From Lewinellaceae bacterium SD302 (GTDB taxonomy: Bacteria > Bacteroidota > Bacteroidia > Chitinophagales > Saprospiraceae), in assembly GCA_002591745.1 (NCBI GenBank), contig PDLQ01000008.1:62001-126000 (forward strand): a stretch of DNA of 64,000 bases, in the 5' to 3' direction. The notes beneath the pieces were generated by a model. That model was not told the DNA's origin. It saw only the letters and a list, made by a program, of their open reading frames with translations, and did not search any database. Shown piece after piece: positions 40,629 to 49,004 of this stretch. Made by a program: the position numbers and the translations under genes. Position 1 is the first letter of the stretch, and the number at the start of each line of letters is the position of its first letter.

Positions 40629-41444
40629 TTAACTGATTTCATCATTGCTTCCTTTGGCCAACCCCATCAATACCAGCCCCAAAATGACACAGGGAATACT
40701 GAGCCATTGACCGGTAGAAAGCGAGGTACCCAAGGCATCCTGAAAGCCGCCTTGATCGGATTTAAAGTACTCCCAAATGAAGCGAAACCCGAAGATGAGC
40801 ACAAACCACAGGCCCGTGAGAAAACCTGGTTTTTTCCAGGCATCGCGTTTCCAGTAAAGGAAATAGAGAAGGGCAAATGAGAAGAGGTAGCTCAGTGATT
40901 CGTAGAGTTGAACGGGATGACGGGGCACGTCGGCGAGGCTCTGACGAGCGGAATTAACGAAATGAAAAGCCCAGGGTTGATCCGATGGCAGCCCTACGAT
41001 TTCGGAGTTCATGAGGTTACCCAGGCGGATCATCGCACCCACGAGCGCAATGGGTACGGCTACTTTGTCGCTGACCCACAGGAAAGGCTTTTTGCTGACG
41101 AATTTGCTAAAGAGCCACAGCGCCGTCAGGACACCGATCACCCCGCCATGACTGGCCAATCCACCGCGCCAGACCATGGGAATTTCCGTAAGATTTTGAC
41201 TATAGTAATCCCATTCGTAAAAAACAACGTGACCCAGTCGCGCACCGATGATCGTACCACCGACGAGGAACATAAACAAGGAATCCAGCCAGGCTTCGGG
41301 TGCACCTTCGGCCAGGAACATCCGACGAACGATGTAAAACCCCAGTAAAAAGCCAAGGGCGAACATGAGGCCGTACCAGCGGAGGCTGATGGGGCCGATG
41401 TTAAGAATTTCGGGAGAAGCATCCCAGGTTATTTGTAGTAGCAT
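40629..41444 (-). CDS. lgt: Prolipoprotein diacylglyceryl transferase
   Basis: A 271-residue inner-membrane enzyme that adds diacylglycerol to the lipobox Cys of prolipoproteins, the first step for the lipoproteins in this window. It has seven predicted helices; family motifs are SLRWYGLMFALGFLLGF, GARLGHVVFYEWDYY, WRGGLASHGGVIGVL (conserved His) and GNLMNSEIVGLPSDQPWAFHF, with a C-terminal GFRFIWEYFKSDQ. A 9-base variant of the repeat (GCTACTTTG at 41059-41067) is read as D-K-V-A-V. Confidence 0.96.
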   Translation of the reverse strand: MLLQITWDASPEILNIGPISLRWYGLMFALGFLLGFYIVRRMFLAEGAPEAWLDSLFMFLVGGTIIGARLGHVVFYEWDYYSQNLTEIPMVWRGGLASHGGVIGVLTALWLFSKFVSKKPFLWVSDKVAVPIALVGAMIRLGNLMNSEIVGLPSDQPWAFHFVNSARQSLADVPRHPVQLYESLSYLFSFALLYFLYWKRDAWKKPGFLTGLWFVLIFGFRFIWEYFKSDQGGFQDALGTSLSTGQWLSIPCVILGLVLMGLAKGSNDEIS

Positions 41445-41462
41445 GATTGGAGGGGCGGAACC

Positions 41463-41545
41463 CTTTTAGACGCGCTTTGCGCTTTTGGACGCCTTTGGCT
41501 TTTGGACGGCCATTGGCCTTTTAGACGCCGCTGCGCGGCTTTTGG
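41463..41545. repeat. Tandem micro-hairpin array
   Basis: The unit CTTTTRGACG occurs four times (41463, 41482, 41499, 41518), each followed by a different short palindrome: GCGCTTTGCGC, GCCTTTGGC, GGCCATTGGCC and GCCGCTGCGCGGC; CTTTTGG follows once more at 41539. The array fills the gap between the metF stop and the lgt start. It looks like a chain of small stem-loops with a constant spacer. Confidence 0.85.
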
Positions 41546-42502
41546 TTATAGGACGGCTTTACCGATTTTGGCGATGGTGTCGCTGTCACCCATGGTATAG
41601 TAGTGGAGACAGGGGGCACCTTTTGCTTTAAGTTCTTTGGACTGGGCAATGCACCACTCCACACCCGCCTGTTTACGGCCCGCAGCGTCTTTGGCACTGG
41701 AAATGGCGTTGACCAGATCGTCCGGCAGATCGACGTGGAAGAGGCGGGGGATACTATTGAGTTGATAGAGTTTGGTGAGTGGCTTGAGTCCGGGAACGAT
41801 GGGCACATTGATACCGGCGGCGCGGCAGGCATCTACGTATTCGAAGTATTTGTCGTTGTTGAAGAACATCTGGGTGACGATGTAGTCGGCCCCGGCGTCG
41901 ATCTTTTCCTTGGCGCGTTGGAGTTCCATCCCCATATTGGGGGCTTCGAAATGTTTTTCGGGGTAGCCGGCCACACCGATGCAGAAGTTGGTTTTAGTAC
42001 CGTCTTCCACAAGATTGTCCAGGTATTTGCCCTGGTTCATATCATCGATCTGCCTGACCAGGTCAATGGCGTAATTATTGCCTTCTTTTTCGGGGATGAA
42101 TTTACCTTCAAATTTTCGGGCGTCGCCTCGAAGGGCCAGGATGTTTTGTACATCCAGGAAGGCCAGATCAATCAATGCATTCTCGGTTTCCTGGCGGGTG
42201 AAACCACCGCAGAGCAAGTGAGGAACGGCGTCTACCCCGTAGCGATGCATAATGGAAGCACAGATACCCACGGTGCCGGGGCGTTTGCGGATGGCTGTTT
42301 TCTCGTAATAACCGCTTTCCCGCCGCTTGTAGACAAATTCCTCACGGTGGTAGGTAACGTCAATAAAAGGAGGCTTGAATTCCATCAGCGGATCAAGGGT
42401 ATCGAAGATGGCTTGCATGCTGCCTCCCTTTAATGGTGGCAGTACTTCGAAGCTGATGAGCGTTTCACCTTCGGCGGCTTTAAAATAATCCGTGACTTTC
42501 AT
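41546..42502 (-). CDS. metF: 5,10-methylenetetrahydrofolate reductase
   Basis: A 318-residue flavoenzyme that makes 5-methyl-THF for methionine synthesis. TIM-barrel signatures: ISFEVLPPLKGGSMQAIFDTLDPLMEF (conserved Glu), FIDVTYHREE, VDAVPHLLCGGFTRQETENALIDL, NILALRGD and GADYIVTQMFFNNDKYFEYVDACRAAGINVPIVPGL. Length is normal. It is followed on the same strand by lgt across the micro-hairpin array. Confidence 0.96.
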   Translation of the reverse strand: MKVTDYFKAAEGETLISFEVLPPLKGGSMQAIFDTLDPLMEFKPPFIDVTYHREEFVYKRRESGYYEKTAIRKRPGTVGICASIMHRYGVDAVPHLLCGGFTRQETENALIDLAFLDVQNILALRGDARKFEGKFIPEKEGNNYAIDLVRQIDDMNQGKYLDNLVEDGTKTNFCIGVAGYPEKHFEAPNMGMELQRAKEKIDAGADYIVTQMFFNNDKYFEYVDACRAAGINVPIVPGLKPLTKLYQLNSIPRLFHVDLPDDLVNAISSAKDAAGRKQAGVEWCIAQSKELKAKGAPCLHYYTMGDSDTIAKIGKAVL

Positions 42503-42713
42503 GTAGTTCCTTTTAAGAAACGGCGATTTATTCGTTTGCCGATCCTGAACAGAAGCGCGAATTTACGAAGGGAATGGTCAGATAGTGTAATCTCTCGGTC
42601 GATTCGTCGATTGTCTGGGTCTCCATATTGCTTAATTCTTATATTTGGATGAATTTATGTTTTACTCCTTTTCCCCTTTGGATCAAATTATAACCGCTCA
42701 CAAACTCCACAAT

Positions 42714-45700
42714 ATGCAGCGACTTCTATTTTTAGCCACCCTATGCCTATTTGGCGGGGCCTGGCTGAGTGCTCAATCTGCGCTTTTCTCCCTCTCTTCC
42801 GAAAATGAAATTTCCCCACAGCACCAATTGGTAGCACAGGAAATGCCACTGGAAAATTACACCTATTATCTACTCGATCGCAATGTTCATCGTTCGGCCT
42901 TTAGTACGATGGGTAACGTGGCGAGTATTGAACTCCCCAGCCCAAACGGAGAGATGCTGACCGTTAACCTGGTAGAAAAATCCGTTTTTCCCGCTGGCTT
43001 GGCAGCACGCTACCCAAATATTAAGAGCTATCAGGCTCGTACAAAATTCGGGACGGGCCGTATCTCCGTTTCCTCCCGTGGCATTACGGCACTATTAGCC
43101 GGGCCGGACGGCGATTACTTCATCAGCCCACTCGCGCCGGAAGACAACAGTGACCATCACTTGGTTTATCGTTCCAGCGATATGAAACGGGACCTGCTGG
43201 ATCAAATTCCTCACTGTGGATGGGACGCCGGCGAGGCCGAAGATGCCCTGATGTTAACTATTGCCGACAATGAATTTGGTCCGGAAACCAGTGGACGAAG
43301 TACGGTGGAAAATGAGATGAAGTCGATGTTCGTTTATGACCTGGCCCTGACCTGTACGGGTGAATTCGCCCAGGTTGTGGGAGGAGACGACGTTACCGTG
43401 GAAGAAGTTATGGGTGCCTTCAATGATGCATTGAACGTACTGAACGGTATTCTGGAGCGTGAAACCGCCTCTACTTTTCAATTAGTAGAAAACAACGACG
43501 ACCTGATCTATATTGACCCCTTAGATGACCCCTTTACTCAACCTACTAATGGTGGCCAACTGCTGAACGATGTAATCACTGCCATCAATGCAAACAACAT
43601 TCCTTTAGGCACCCTCGATCTCGGCCACGTATTTACTGCCGGCTGTAGCGGTGGTCTTGGTGGAGTGGTCGGTGGTGTAGCCTGTGGCAACGGCAAGACC
43701 AGGGGGGTTACATGTTTCAGCTCTTCTAATATAGCTTTCATTGTCCGGGAGATCATGGCTCACGAGGTAGCCCACCAGTTCGCGGTTGGCCACAGCTGGA
43801 ACAATTGTCCCAGTAGCCAAGGGCAACTCGCCAGCGATTCCGCTTTCGAGCCCGGCTCCGGATCTACCATCATGTCTTACTCCGGATCTTGTGGACCGGA
43901 GAATAATGTACAAGGTTCATCGGATGATTACTACCACGTCGGGTCTCTCGATCAATTCCAGGTATATAGTCGTGAGATCGTACCCGGTTGCGCTACGGTA
44001 ATTGACCCCGTTAACCACCAACCGGTGATCGAACTGGATTACGAAGACGGTTTCTTCATCCCCATCAGCACCCCCTTCGAACTTCAGGGAACCGCTACCG
44101 ATGAAGACGGCGATGACCTCCTCTACTGTTGGGAGCAGTATGATCTCGGCCCCTCCCGCGACCTTGGGAACCCGATCCTGAATACGCCGATCTTCCGTTC
44201 TTTCCCACCCATTCCCACTGGCCACAACCGAATCTTCCCAAGAATCGAAAATGTGATCAGTAACTCGATGAACGTTACCGAGGTGTTGCCCACCTATACC
44301 CGCGATCTCACCTTCCGGATGACCGTACGCGACAACAATGCCGCCGCCGGTGCCAGCGTATGGGAAACGGTAGCGTTCCATGCTACGGATGAAGCCGGCC
44401 CTTTTTTGGTGACTTCCCCCAATACTAACGGCATTGAATTGACGGGTGGAGATTACGTCGAAGTAACCTGGGACGTTGCGAACACCGACCAGGCTCCGGT
44501 CAACTGCAGTTCCGTCAAGATTCGCTTGTCCACTGATGGTGGTTTCACTTTTCCGATCACGCTGATTGAATCCACTGGTAATGTGGGTTCCGCTTTCGTC
44601 ACCATCCCGCCAACCATTGAAACCGAAGACGCACGTATCCGAATTGAAGGTAACGGCAACGTCTTTTTCGATATGTCCAACCAGGACTTTACCATCCTGG
44701 CTCCGACTGAGCCTGGCTTTACGCTGGATGTCCCTGGCTACTTTAATGACGTTTGCCTACCAACCAGCATCACTGCCGAATTCACCTCCGGCGGTTTCCT
44801 CGGTTTTGACGAAACAATCGAGTTGGACATTCGTGAAGATCTGCTTCCTGACGATATTACAGCCTCCTTATCCGCTCTGTCACTCGAACCGGGTGACGCT
44901 AGTACACTCAGTGTCGACCTTTCCGAAAGTGATTACGATGGTATTCTGGACATAGTGGTAGACGTAACGACCGCAGGTGGTATCAGTGAAGTTCGCACCA
45001 TCACTCTCGACGTAGTTAACAACGATTACAGCGATCTGAACCTGCTCACACCAACTGAAGGACAAGAAGGGATAGTACTCGCTACTCCTTTTGACTGGGA
45101 CGATGCTCAATATGCCGACAACTACGATATCCAGATCGCAACCGACGCGACCTTCGAAAATGCGGTGATCTTTGACGAAGCTGCCGGGCTTACGGAGACG
45201 GAGTTCATGCAGAATATTTTTTACGAGCCAAATACGGTCTATTTCTGGCGAGTACGCGGCAACAACGAATGTGGCCCGGGCGAGTGGAGAGATCCGCGTT
45301 CTTTCCGTACCATCAGTGTAGGCTGTAACGAATACGAACCCAACGACTTACCGCAGTTCTTACCGGGTGCCACAGCAGTTAACACCTCCGAACTATTCGT
45401 TGACGCCAGCGGAACCATCAGTGACGTTAACGTACCGCTGATTCAGATGACCTATGAATTTGTTAACGAACTCACCATTGTGTTGGAATCCCCGGAAGGC
45501 ACCAGAGTAACGCTTTACGAAGAAAGCTGTGGTGGTTTCACGAACCTATTCCGCTCCGGCTTCGACGACGAGGGACAAACCGATATCAACTGCCCACCCG
45601 ACGATAATCTTGTTTTTATTCCCGAGCAATCACTTTCCGCCTTTAATGGTGAGGGTACTTTCGGTACCTGGAAGTTGGAGATCAGAACCAGTTCACCTGG

Positions 45701-46358
45701 CGGCCCTCCCGGAAACCTGACCGACTGGAGCCTCGAATTTTGCGCCAGTATAGATGTAGATGATCCCTTCATCGTATTCAATGACGACAGTGAGGTCGGT
45801 CCTTCCGAGGAAGTTTTAATTCCGGCCGATAAACTTCGTGCTACGGATGATAACTTCAGCCCGAATACCGTAACCTTCACTGTCGTGCGGAAGCCACTTC
45901 ACGGTGTACTTCTGGTTGATGGAGTACCCGTAGAGAACGGAACCACTTTCCCGATGCAGGCCATTTACAACAATTGGCTGCGCTACACCAACGTCAATCC
46001 GGATGTGGCAGAGGATGATTTTGCTTTTGTCGTTCAGAACCCCGATGGCGGATACATTCCCGTGAACTACCACCGAATTCTCATTGACCCTACGCTTAGC
46101 GATGTAAACGAAGCGGGTGCTACGGCCCAACGCTTCGAATTATTTCCCAACCCGGTAGCTAGTCAGTTACAGCTGCGCTGGGCGGTTTCCACTAAGGAAG
46201 AGCAACAGCTTCAGGTCTTTGACCTTACTGGTCGTGAATTACAACGCTATACCATTCCAACCTATACCTCCAACTACCAATTAGAGGTATCTGATCTACC
46301 AGCCGGAATCTATTTCGTGAAAGTGGGCCAGCACACCGAGCGAATCGTTAAGCAATAA
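42714..46358 (+). CDS. Large secreted metallopeptidase with P-domain and T9SS signal
   Basis: A 1214-residue secreted protein. Signal peptide MQRLLFLATLCLFGGAWLSAQ, a propeptide region to about 190, then a reprolysin-like metzincin domain with HEVAHQFAVGH at 350-360 (zinc ligands His350, His354, His360). A region with Ig/fibronectin-type strands (about 440-880) is followed by a proprotein-convertase P-domain (about 890-1020, LTIVLESPEGTRVTLYEE, GTFGTWKLEIRTSSPGG, LTDWSLEFC), a cadherin/CSPG-like repeat (about 1030-1125) and a type A T9SS sorting domain (about 1141-1214, FELFPNPVASQLQL to RIVKQ). It is probably an extracellular protease. The ATG at 42714 opens the signal peptide. Confidence 0.92.
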   Translation: MQRLLFLATLCLFGGAWLSAQSALFSLSSENEISPQHQLVAQEMPLENYTYYLLDRNVHRSAFSTMGNVASIELPSPNGEMLTVNLVEKSVFPAGLAARYPNIKSYQARTKFGTGRISVSSRGITALLAGPDGDYFISPLAPEDNSDHHLVYRSSDMKRDLLDQIPHCGWDAGEAEDALMLTIADNEFGPETSGRSTVENEMKSMFVYDLALTCTGEFAQVVGGDDVTVEEVMGAFNDALNVLNGILERETASTFQLVENNDDLIYIDPLDDPFTQPTNGGQLLNDVITAINANNIPLGTLDLGHVFTAGCSGGLGGVVGGVACGNGKTRGVTCFSSSNIAFIVREIMAHEVAHQFAVGHSWNNCPSSQGQLASDSAFEPGSGSTIMSYSGSCGPENNVQGSSDDYYHVGSLDQFQVYSREIVPGCATVIDPVNHQPVIELDYEDGFFIPISTPFELQGTATDEDGDDLLYCWEQYDLGPSRDLGNPILNTPIFRSFPPIPTGHNRIFPRIENVISNSMNVTEVLPTYTRDLTFRMTVRDNNAAAGASVWETVAFHATDEAGPFLVTSPNTNGIELTGGDYVEVTWDVANTDQAPVNCSSVKIRLSTDGGFTFPITLIESTGNVGSAFVTIPPTIETEDARIRIEGNGNVFFDMSNQDFTILAPTEPGFTLDVPGYFNDVCLPTSITAEFTSGGFLGFDETIELDIREDLLPDDITASLSALSLEPGDASTLSVDLSESDYDGILDIVVDVTTAGGISEVRTITLDVVNNDYSDLNLLTPTEGQEGIVLATPFDWDDAQYADNYDIQIATDATFENAVIFDEAAGLTETEFMQNIFYEPNTVYFWRVRGNNECGPGEWRDPRSFRTISVGCNEYEPNDLPQFLPGATAVNTSELFVDASGTISDVNVPLIQMTYEFVNELTIVLESPEGTRVTLYEESCGGFTNLFRSGFDDEGQTDINCPPDDNLVFIPEQSLSAFNGEGTFGTWKLEIRTSSPGGPPGNLTDWSLEFCASIDVDDPFIVFNDDSEVGPSEEVLIPADKLRATDDNFSPNTVTFTVVRKPLHGVLLVDGVPVENGTTFPMQAIYNNWLRYTNVNPDVAEDDFAFVVQNPDGGYIPVNYHRILIDPTLSDVNEAGATAQRFELFPNPVASQLQLRWAVSTKEEQQLQVFDLTGRELQRYTIPTYTSNYQLEVSDLPAGIYFVKVGQHTERIVKQ

Positions 46359-46412
46359 TTAACTACTATTTCGCTTGTCTTCAGGATCATAATAGATGAC
46401 TGGGACGTTTAC

Positions 46413-46449
46413 AAAGCGGGAATGACCACAAAGCGGTCATTCCCGTTTT
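46413..46449 (+). terminator. Intrinsic terminator after the large metallopeptidase
   Basis: CGGGAATGACC and GGTCATTCCCG form an 11-bp stem around ACAAAGC, extended by AAA/TTTT. It ends just before the promoter of the LptF/G gene. Confidence 0.88.
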
Positions 46450-46450
46450 G

Positions 46451-46458
46451 TACTTTTG
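46451..46458 (+). promoter_or_regulatory. -7 promoter element of the LptF/G permease gene
   Basis: TACTTTTG matches TAnnTTTG and ends 5 bases before the ATG at 46464, so the mRNA is probably leaderless. Confidence 0.55.
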
Positions 46459-46463
46459 CGGCT

Positions 46464-47552
46464 ATGCTTGGAAAGCTTGATCGATACATTATTGGAAAAT
46501 TCCTCAAGACGTTCTTCTTTGCCGTCCTGATCTTCAGTTTGGTGAGCGCCATCATTGACTGGAGTGAGAAGGTGGAAAGATTCATTGAGTCCGATATCTC
46601 CAAGATGGAGATCGCTTTCGAATACTTCCCCACCTTCCTGTTATTCATCCTCGGTTTACTCTGGCCAATGCTGAGTCTCATCGCGGTGATCTTTTTCACC
46701 AGCCGGATGGCCAACAACTCCGAGATAATCAGCATCCTGAACGCTGGGGTTAGCTTCCGCCGCTTGTTGCGACCGTATATGGTTGCCGCCGGTTTTCTGA
46801 CCCTGTTGTACTTAATTGGTATTCACTTCCTCATCCCTAAAGCCAACGATCACCGTATGTATCTGGACCGGGTATATTTCAGCCGGGCCAGAGATGAGGG
46901 AAAAATTCGCAACGTGCACATGTACGTAGCCCCCGAAACAAAAGTCTACATTAATTTCTTTCGTAAACGGGATAGTACGGCCCGTGATTTTCGTCTTGAG
47001 ACTTACCGAGGCGCCGAACTTATCGCGATGACCAAGGCGAAGTCCGCGGAGTGGATCGAAGCGCCTAACCGTTGGCGACTGACTAATTATGAAATAAGAA
47101 CCTTCGACGGTCCCAATGAAACCCTGATAAACGGTTTGGGTAAAAGCCTGGATACCACCGTTAATTTAGATCCCGGTGATTTTATTGATTACCGTGATCA
47201 ACATACCTCTTTCACTACGCCGGAGTTGATGGCTTATATTCAAAAACAAAAGGGGCGTGGCGCCGGTAACGTCCGCCGCTACGAAGTTGAACTGGCTCGA
47301 CGTACCGCAGAGCCCTTTACTGTATTCATCCTAACCTTGATTGGGGTAGCCGTGGCCGGACGTAAAGTCCGGGGTGGAATGGGTATCCAACTAGCTACGG
47401 GGATGTTCATCGGGGCACTTTTCGTTTTCCTTAGTCGGTTTTCGGCTACTATTAGCGAGGCCTCAGGCCTGCCTGTTTATCTCGGCATGTGGCTGCCTAA
47501 TCTCATATTTATGGCCGCCGCAGCCTGGTTTATCAGCAAGGCGCAGAAATAA
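46464..47552 (+). CDS. LptF/LptG-family permease
   Basis: A 362-residue inner-membrane protein of the YjgP/YjgQ family that, with LptB, extracts LPS for transport to the outer membrane. LGKLDRYIIGKFLKTFFFAVLIFSLVSAIIDWSEKVERF is the classic N-terminal amphipathic helix plus helix 1; helices 2-3 follow (LLFILGLLWPMLSLIAVIFFTSRMANNSEIISILNAGVSF), then a periplasmic beta-jellyroll (about 125-250) and three C-terminal helices. Whether it is LptF or LptG is not decided. The ATG at 46464 is chosen because the promoter lies between it and an upstream ATG. Confidence 0.93.
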   Translation: MLGKLDRYIIGKFLKTFFFAVLIFSLVSAIIDWSEKVERFIESDISKMEIAFEYFPTFLLFILGLLWPMLSLIAVIFFTSRMANNSEIISILNAGVSFRRLLRPYMVAAGFLTLLYLIGIHFLIPKANDHRMYLDRVYFSRARDEGKIRNVHMYVAPETKVYINFFRKRDSTARDFRLETYRGAELIAMTKAKSAEWIEAPNRWRLTNYEIRTFDGPNETLINGLGKSLDTTVNLDPGDFIDYRDQHTSFTTPELMAYIQKQKGRGAGNVRRYEVELARRTAEPFTVFILTLIGVAVAGRKVRGGMGIQLATGMFIGALFVFLSRFSATISEASGLPVYLGMWLPNLIFMAAAAWFISKAQK

Positions 47553-47895
47553 TTCCTGCTTTTTTAGCTACTCGGCCGCTTTTCATAATTCGGTTTAACA
47601 TTTGCTTCCTTTTTGCCCAAAATCTGGGCATTGGAGCTGTTTTTAGTATGGACTTAAACAAAAGTCAGATAATTTTCATTTTTTACTGAAAGTTTAATAT
47701 TCAACATTTAGTGCCGCAAAAACTGCAACACGCTTAAAATCAACACATTACATCCAATAAGGTCTTTTCAGCCAGGAGTTCATAAACCCGCATACACCGA
47801 TTCAAACCAATTAGACCTTGCTTTTCATTTAACTTTCCCTTAGATTTGGTTAAACAAAAAGCCGATCTAGTTAACTTTAGGTCGTATTTTAATAG
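47553..47895. other. 343-base AT-rich interval upstream of the sigma-factor gene
   Basis: No gene, RNA or repeat is recognised. The only regulatory candidate is at its end: TAACTTTA (47872-47879), one base off TAnnTTTG, with TTTG at 47845-47848 at 23-bp spacing. This would start the sigma-factor mRNA a few bases before its ATG. Confidence 0.5.
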
Positions 47896-48438
47896 ATGAA
47901 TCAGCAAAATCATTCAACCGTGTCACAAATTGATTTCTACCAACAATTCGACAAGCTGTCGAATATACTCCAGGCCTTCGCTTATAATCTGACCAAGAAT
48001 AAGGAAGAAGCCAAGGACCTCTATCAAGAAACTGCCTTCCGTGCCCTTTCCAACCGCGACAAGTTTCGCTTAGGCACCAATCTCAAAGCCTGGTTATTCA
48101 CCATCATGAAAAACATCTTCATCAATAACTATCGCAAAAAGATGAAGGCGAACACGATCATGGACAATACCGACAACCTCTATTTTCTCAATTCCGGAGG
48201 CCGCACTATTGAGAATGATGCCGACAGCAACATTCTTATTAAGGAACTTAACGGCATGATTTCCGACCTGGACGACAGTACTCGCATCCCTTTCATGATG
48301 CACTTCCAAGGTTTCAAGTATCAGGAAATTGCTGACAAATTGGAACTACCTCTCGGTACGGTAAAAAGTCGCATCTTCTTTGCCCGCAAAGACCTCAAGA
48401 AACAAATTGCCTCCCAATACGGCCAAATTCGCCACTGA
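47896..48438 (+). CDS. ECF-type RNA polymerase sigma factor
   Basis: A 180-residue sigma-70 group IV factor. Region 2 (about 20-90) has ILQAFAYNLTKNKEEAKDLYQETAFRAL and LKAWLFTIMKNIFINNYRK; region 4 (about 125-175) has IPFMMHFQGFKYQEIADKLELPLGTVKSRIFFARKDL with the helix-turn-helix. No anti-sigma gene is adjacent: a terminator follows 83 bases later. Its regulon and signal are unknown. Confidence 0.93.
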   Translation: MNQQNHSTVSQIDFYQQFDKLSNILQAFAYNLTKNKEEAKDLYQETAFRALSNRDKFRLGTNLKAWLFTIMKNIFINNYRKKMKANTIMDNTDNLYFLNSGGRTIENDADSNILIKELNGMISDLDDSTRIPFMMHFQGFKYQEIADKLELPLGTVKSRIFFARKDLKKQIASQYGQIRH

Positions 48439-48520
48439 TCCAGAACTTGAATTTTTACCGATACGGTTTTGCATTACCGTGCATTAGTAAACTAAGATTA
48501 AATACATCAAGGTAATTTTG

Positions 48521-48554
48521 AGACCCTTTCCCACTATGGAAAGGGTCTTTTTTT
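48521..48554 (+). terminator. Intrinsic terminator of the sigma-factor gene
   Basis: AGACCCTTTCC-CACTAT-GGAAAGGGTCT followed by TTTTTT, a canonical rho-independent terminator. Confidence 0.95.
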
Positions 48555-48560
48555 GGCTAA

Positions 48561-48861
48561 CAAAGTAGCAGTAGAGTTGTTCGGACATAACTCATTGATA
48601 ATCAGTGGACCTTTTCTGAGCCGAATTGCATTTCAAAAATCACAAAAATTCAAGTTGCTGATAATGAGAACGTTATAATTTTATAAAACTTCAATGCCAC
48701 TCATTGTATATTCGCATAACTTACTGATAATCAATCCGAACAACTCTAGTGATTAGGAATTAGTGCGATGATTAGGTCACGATAATCTCTGACAGCCTAT
48801 ATCTCAATATTCGCAACTATTCCGCTAGCCTTTTTGACAAGTTTTAAACACTGCTACTTTG
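48561..48861. repeat. Inverted CAAAGTAGCA pair interrupted by an insertion
   Basis: The left arm GGCTAACAAAGTAGCAGT (10-mer at 48561-48570) and right arm ACTGCTACTTTGCTAGTC (10-mer at 48852-48861) face each other 281 bases apart. In other loci such pairs are 26 to 112 bases apart; here the MITE-like element at 48573-48747 starts directly after the left arm. The rest of the 566-base gap to mutY shows no gene. Confidence 0.8.
48573..48747. mobile_element. Second MITE-like element (about 175 bp)
   Basis: The terminal inverted repeats AGAGTTGTTCGGA (48573-48585) and TCCGAACAACTCT (48735-48747) are perfect over 13 bp. They are flanked by AGT on both sides, or by TA if the outer A belongs to the duplication. 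Inside, two direct copies of a CATAACTnAnTGATAATCA motif lie near each end (48586 and 48716). It has no coding sequence and is AT-rich. It is unrelated in sequence to the 155-bp family. Confidence 0.75.
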
Positions 48862-49004
48862 CTAGTCAGAACAACCAACTTTTAAAAGCAATAAACCTGC
48901 TGGGTTCAGATCATTCCGCTTCCTGATTTGTTAAGTCAGAAAATAATGAGGCGATCAACGCAAACAAATTAAATCAAGACTGGCCGGTTTTTCGCGAAGG
49001 GCTG

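Noticed and set aside
41463-41545. CRISPR array
   Set aside because: Units are 17-21 bases, the constant part is only 10 bases, the variable parts are palindromes, and there are no cas genes.
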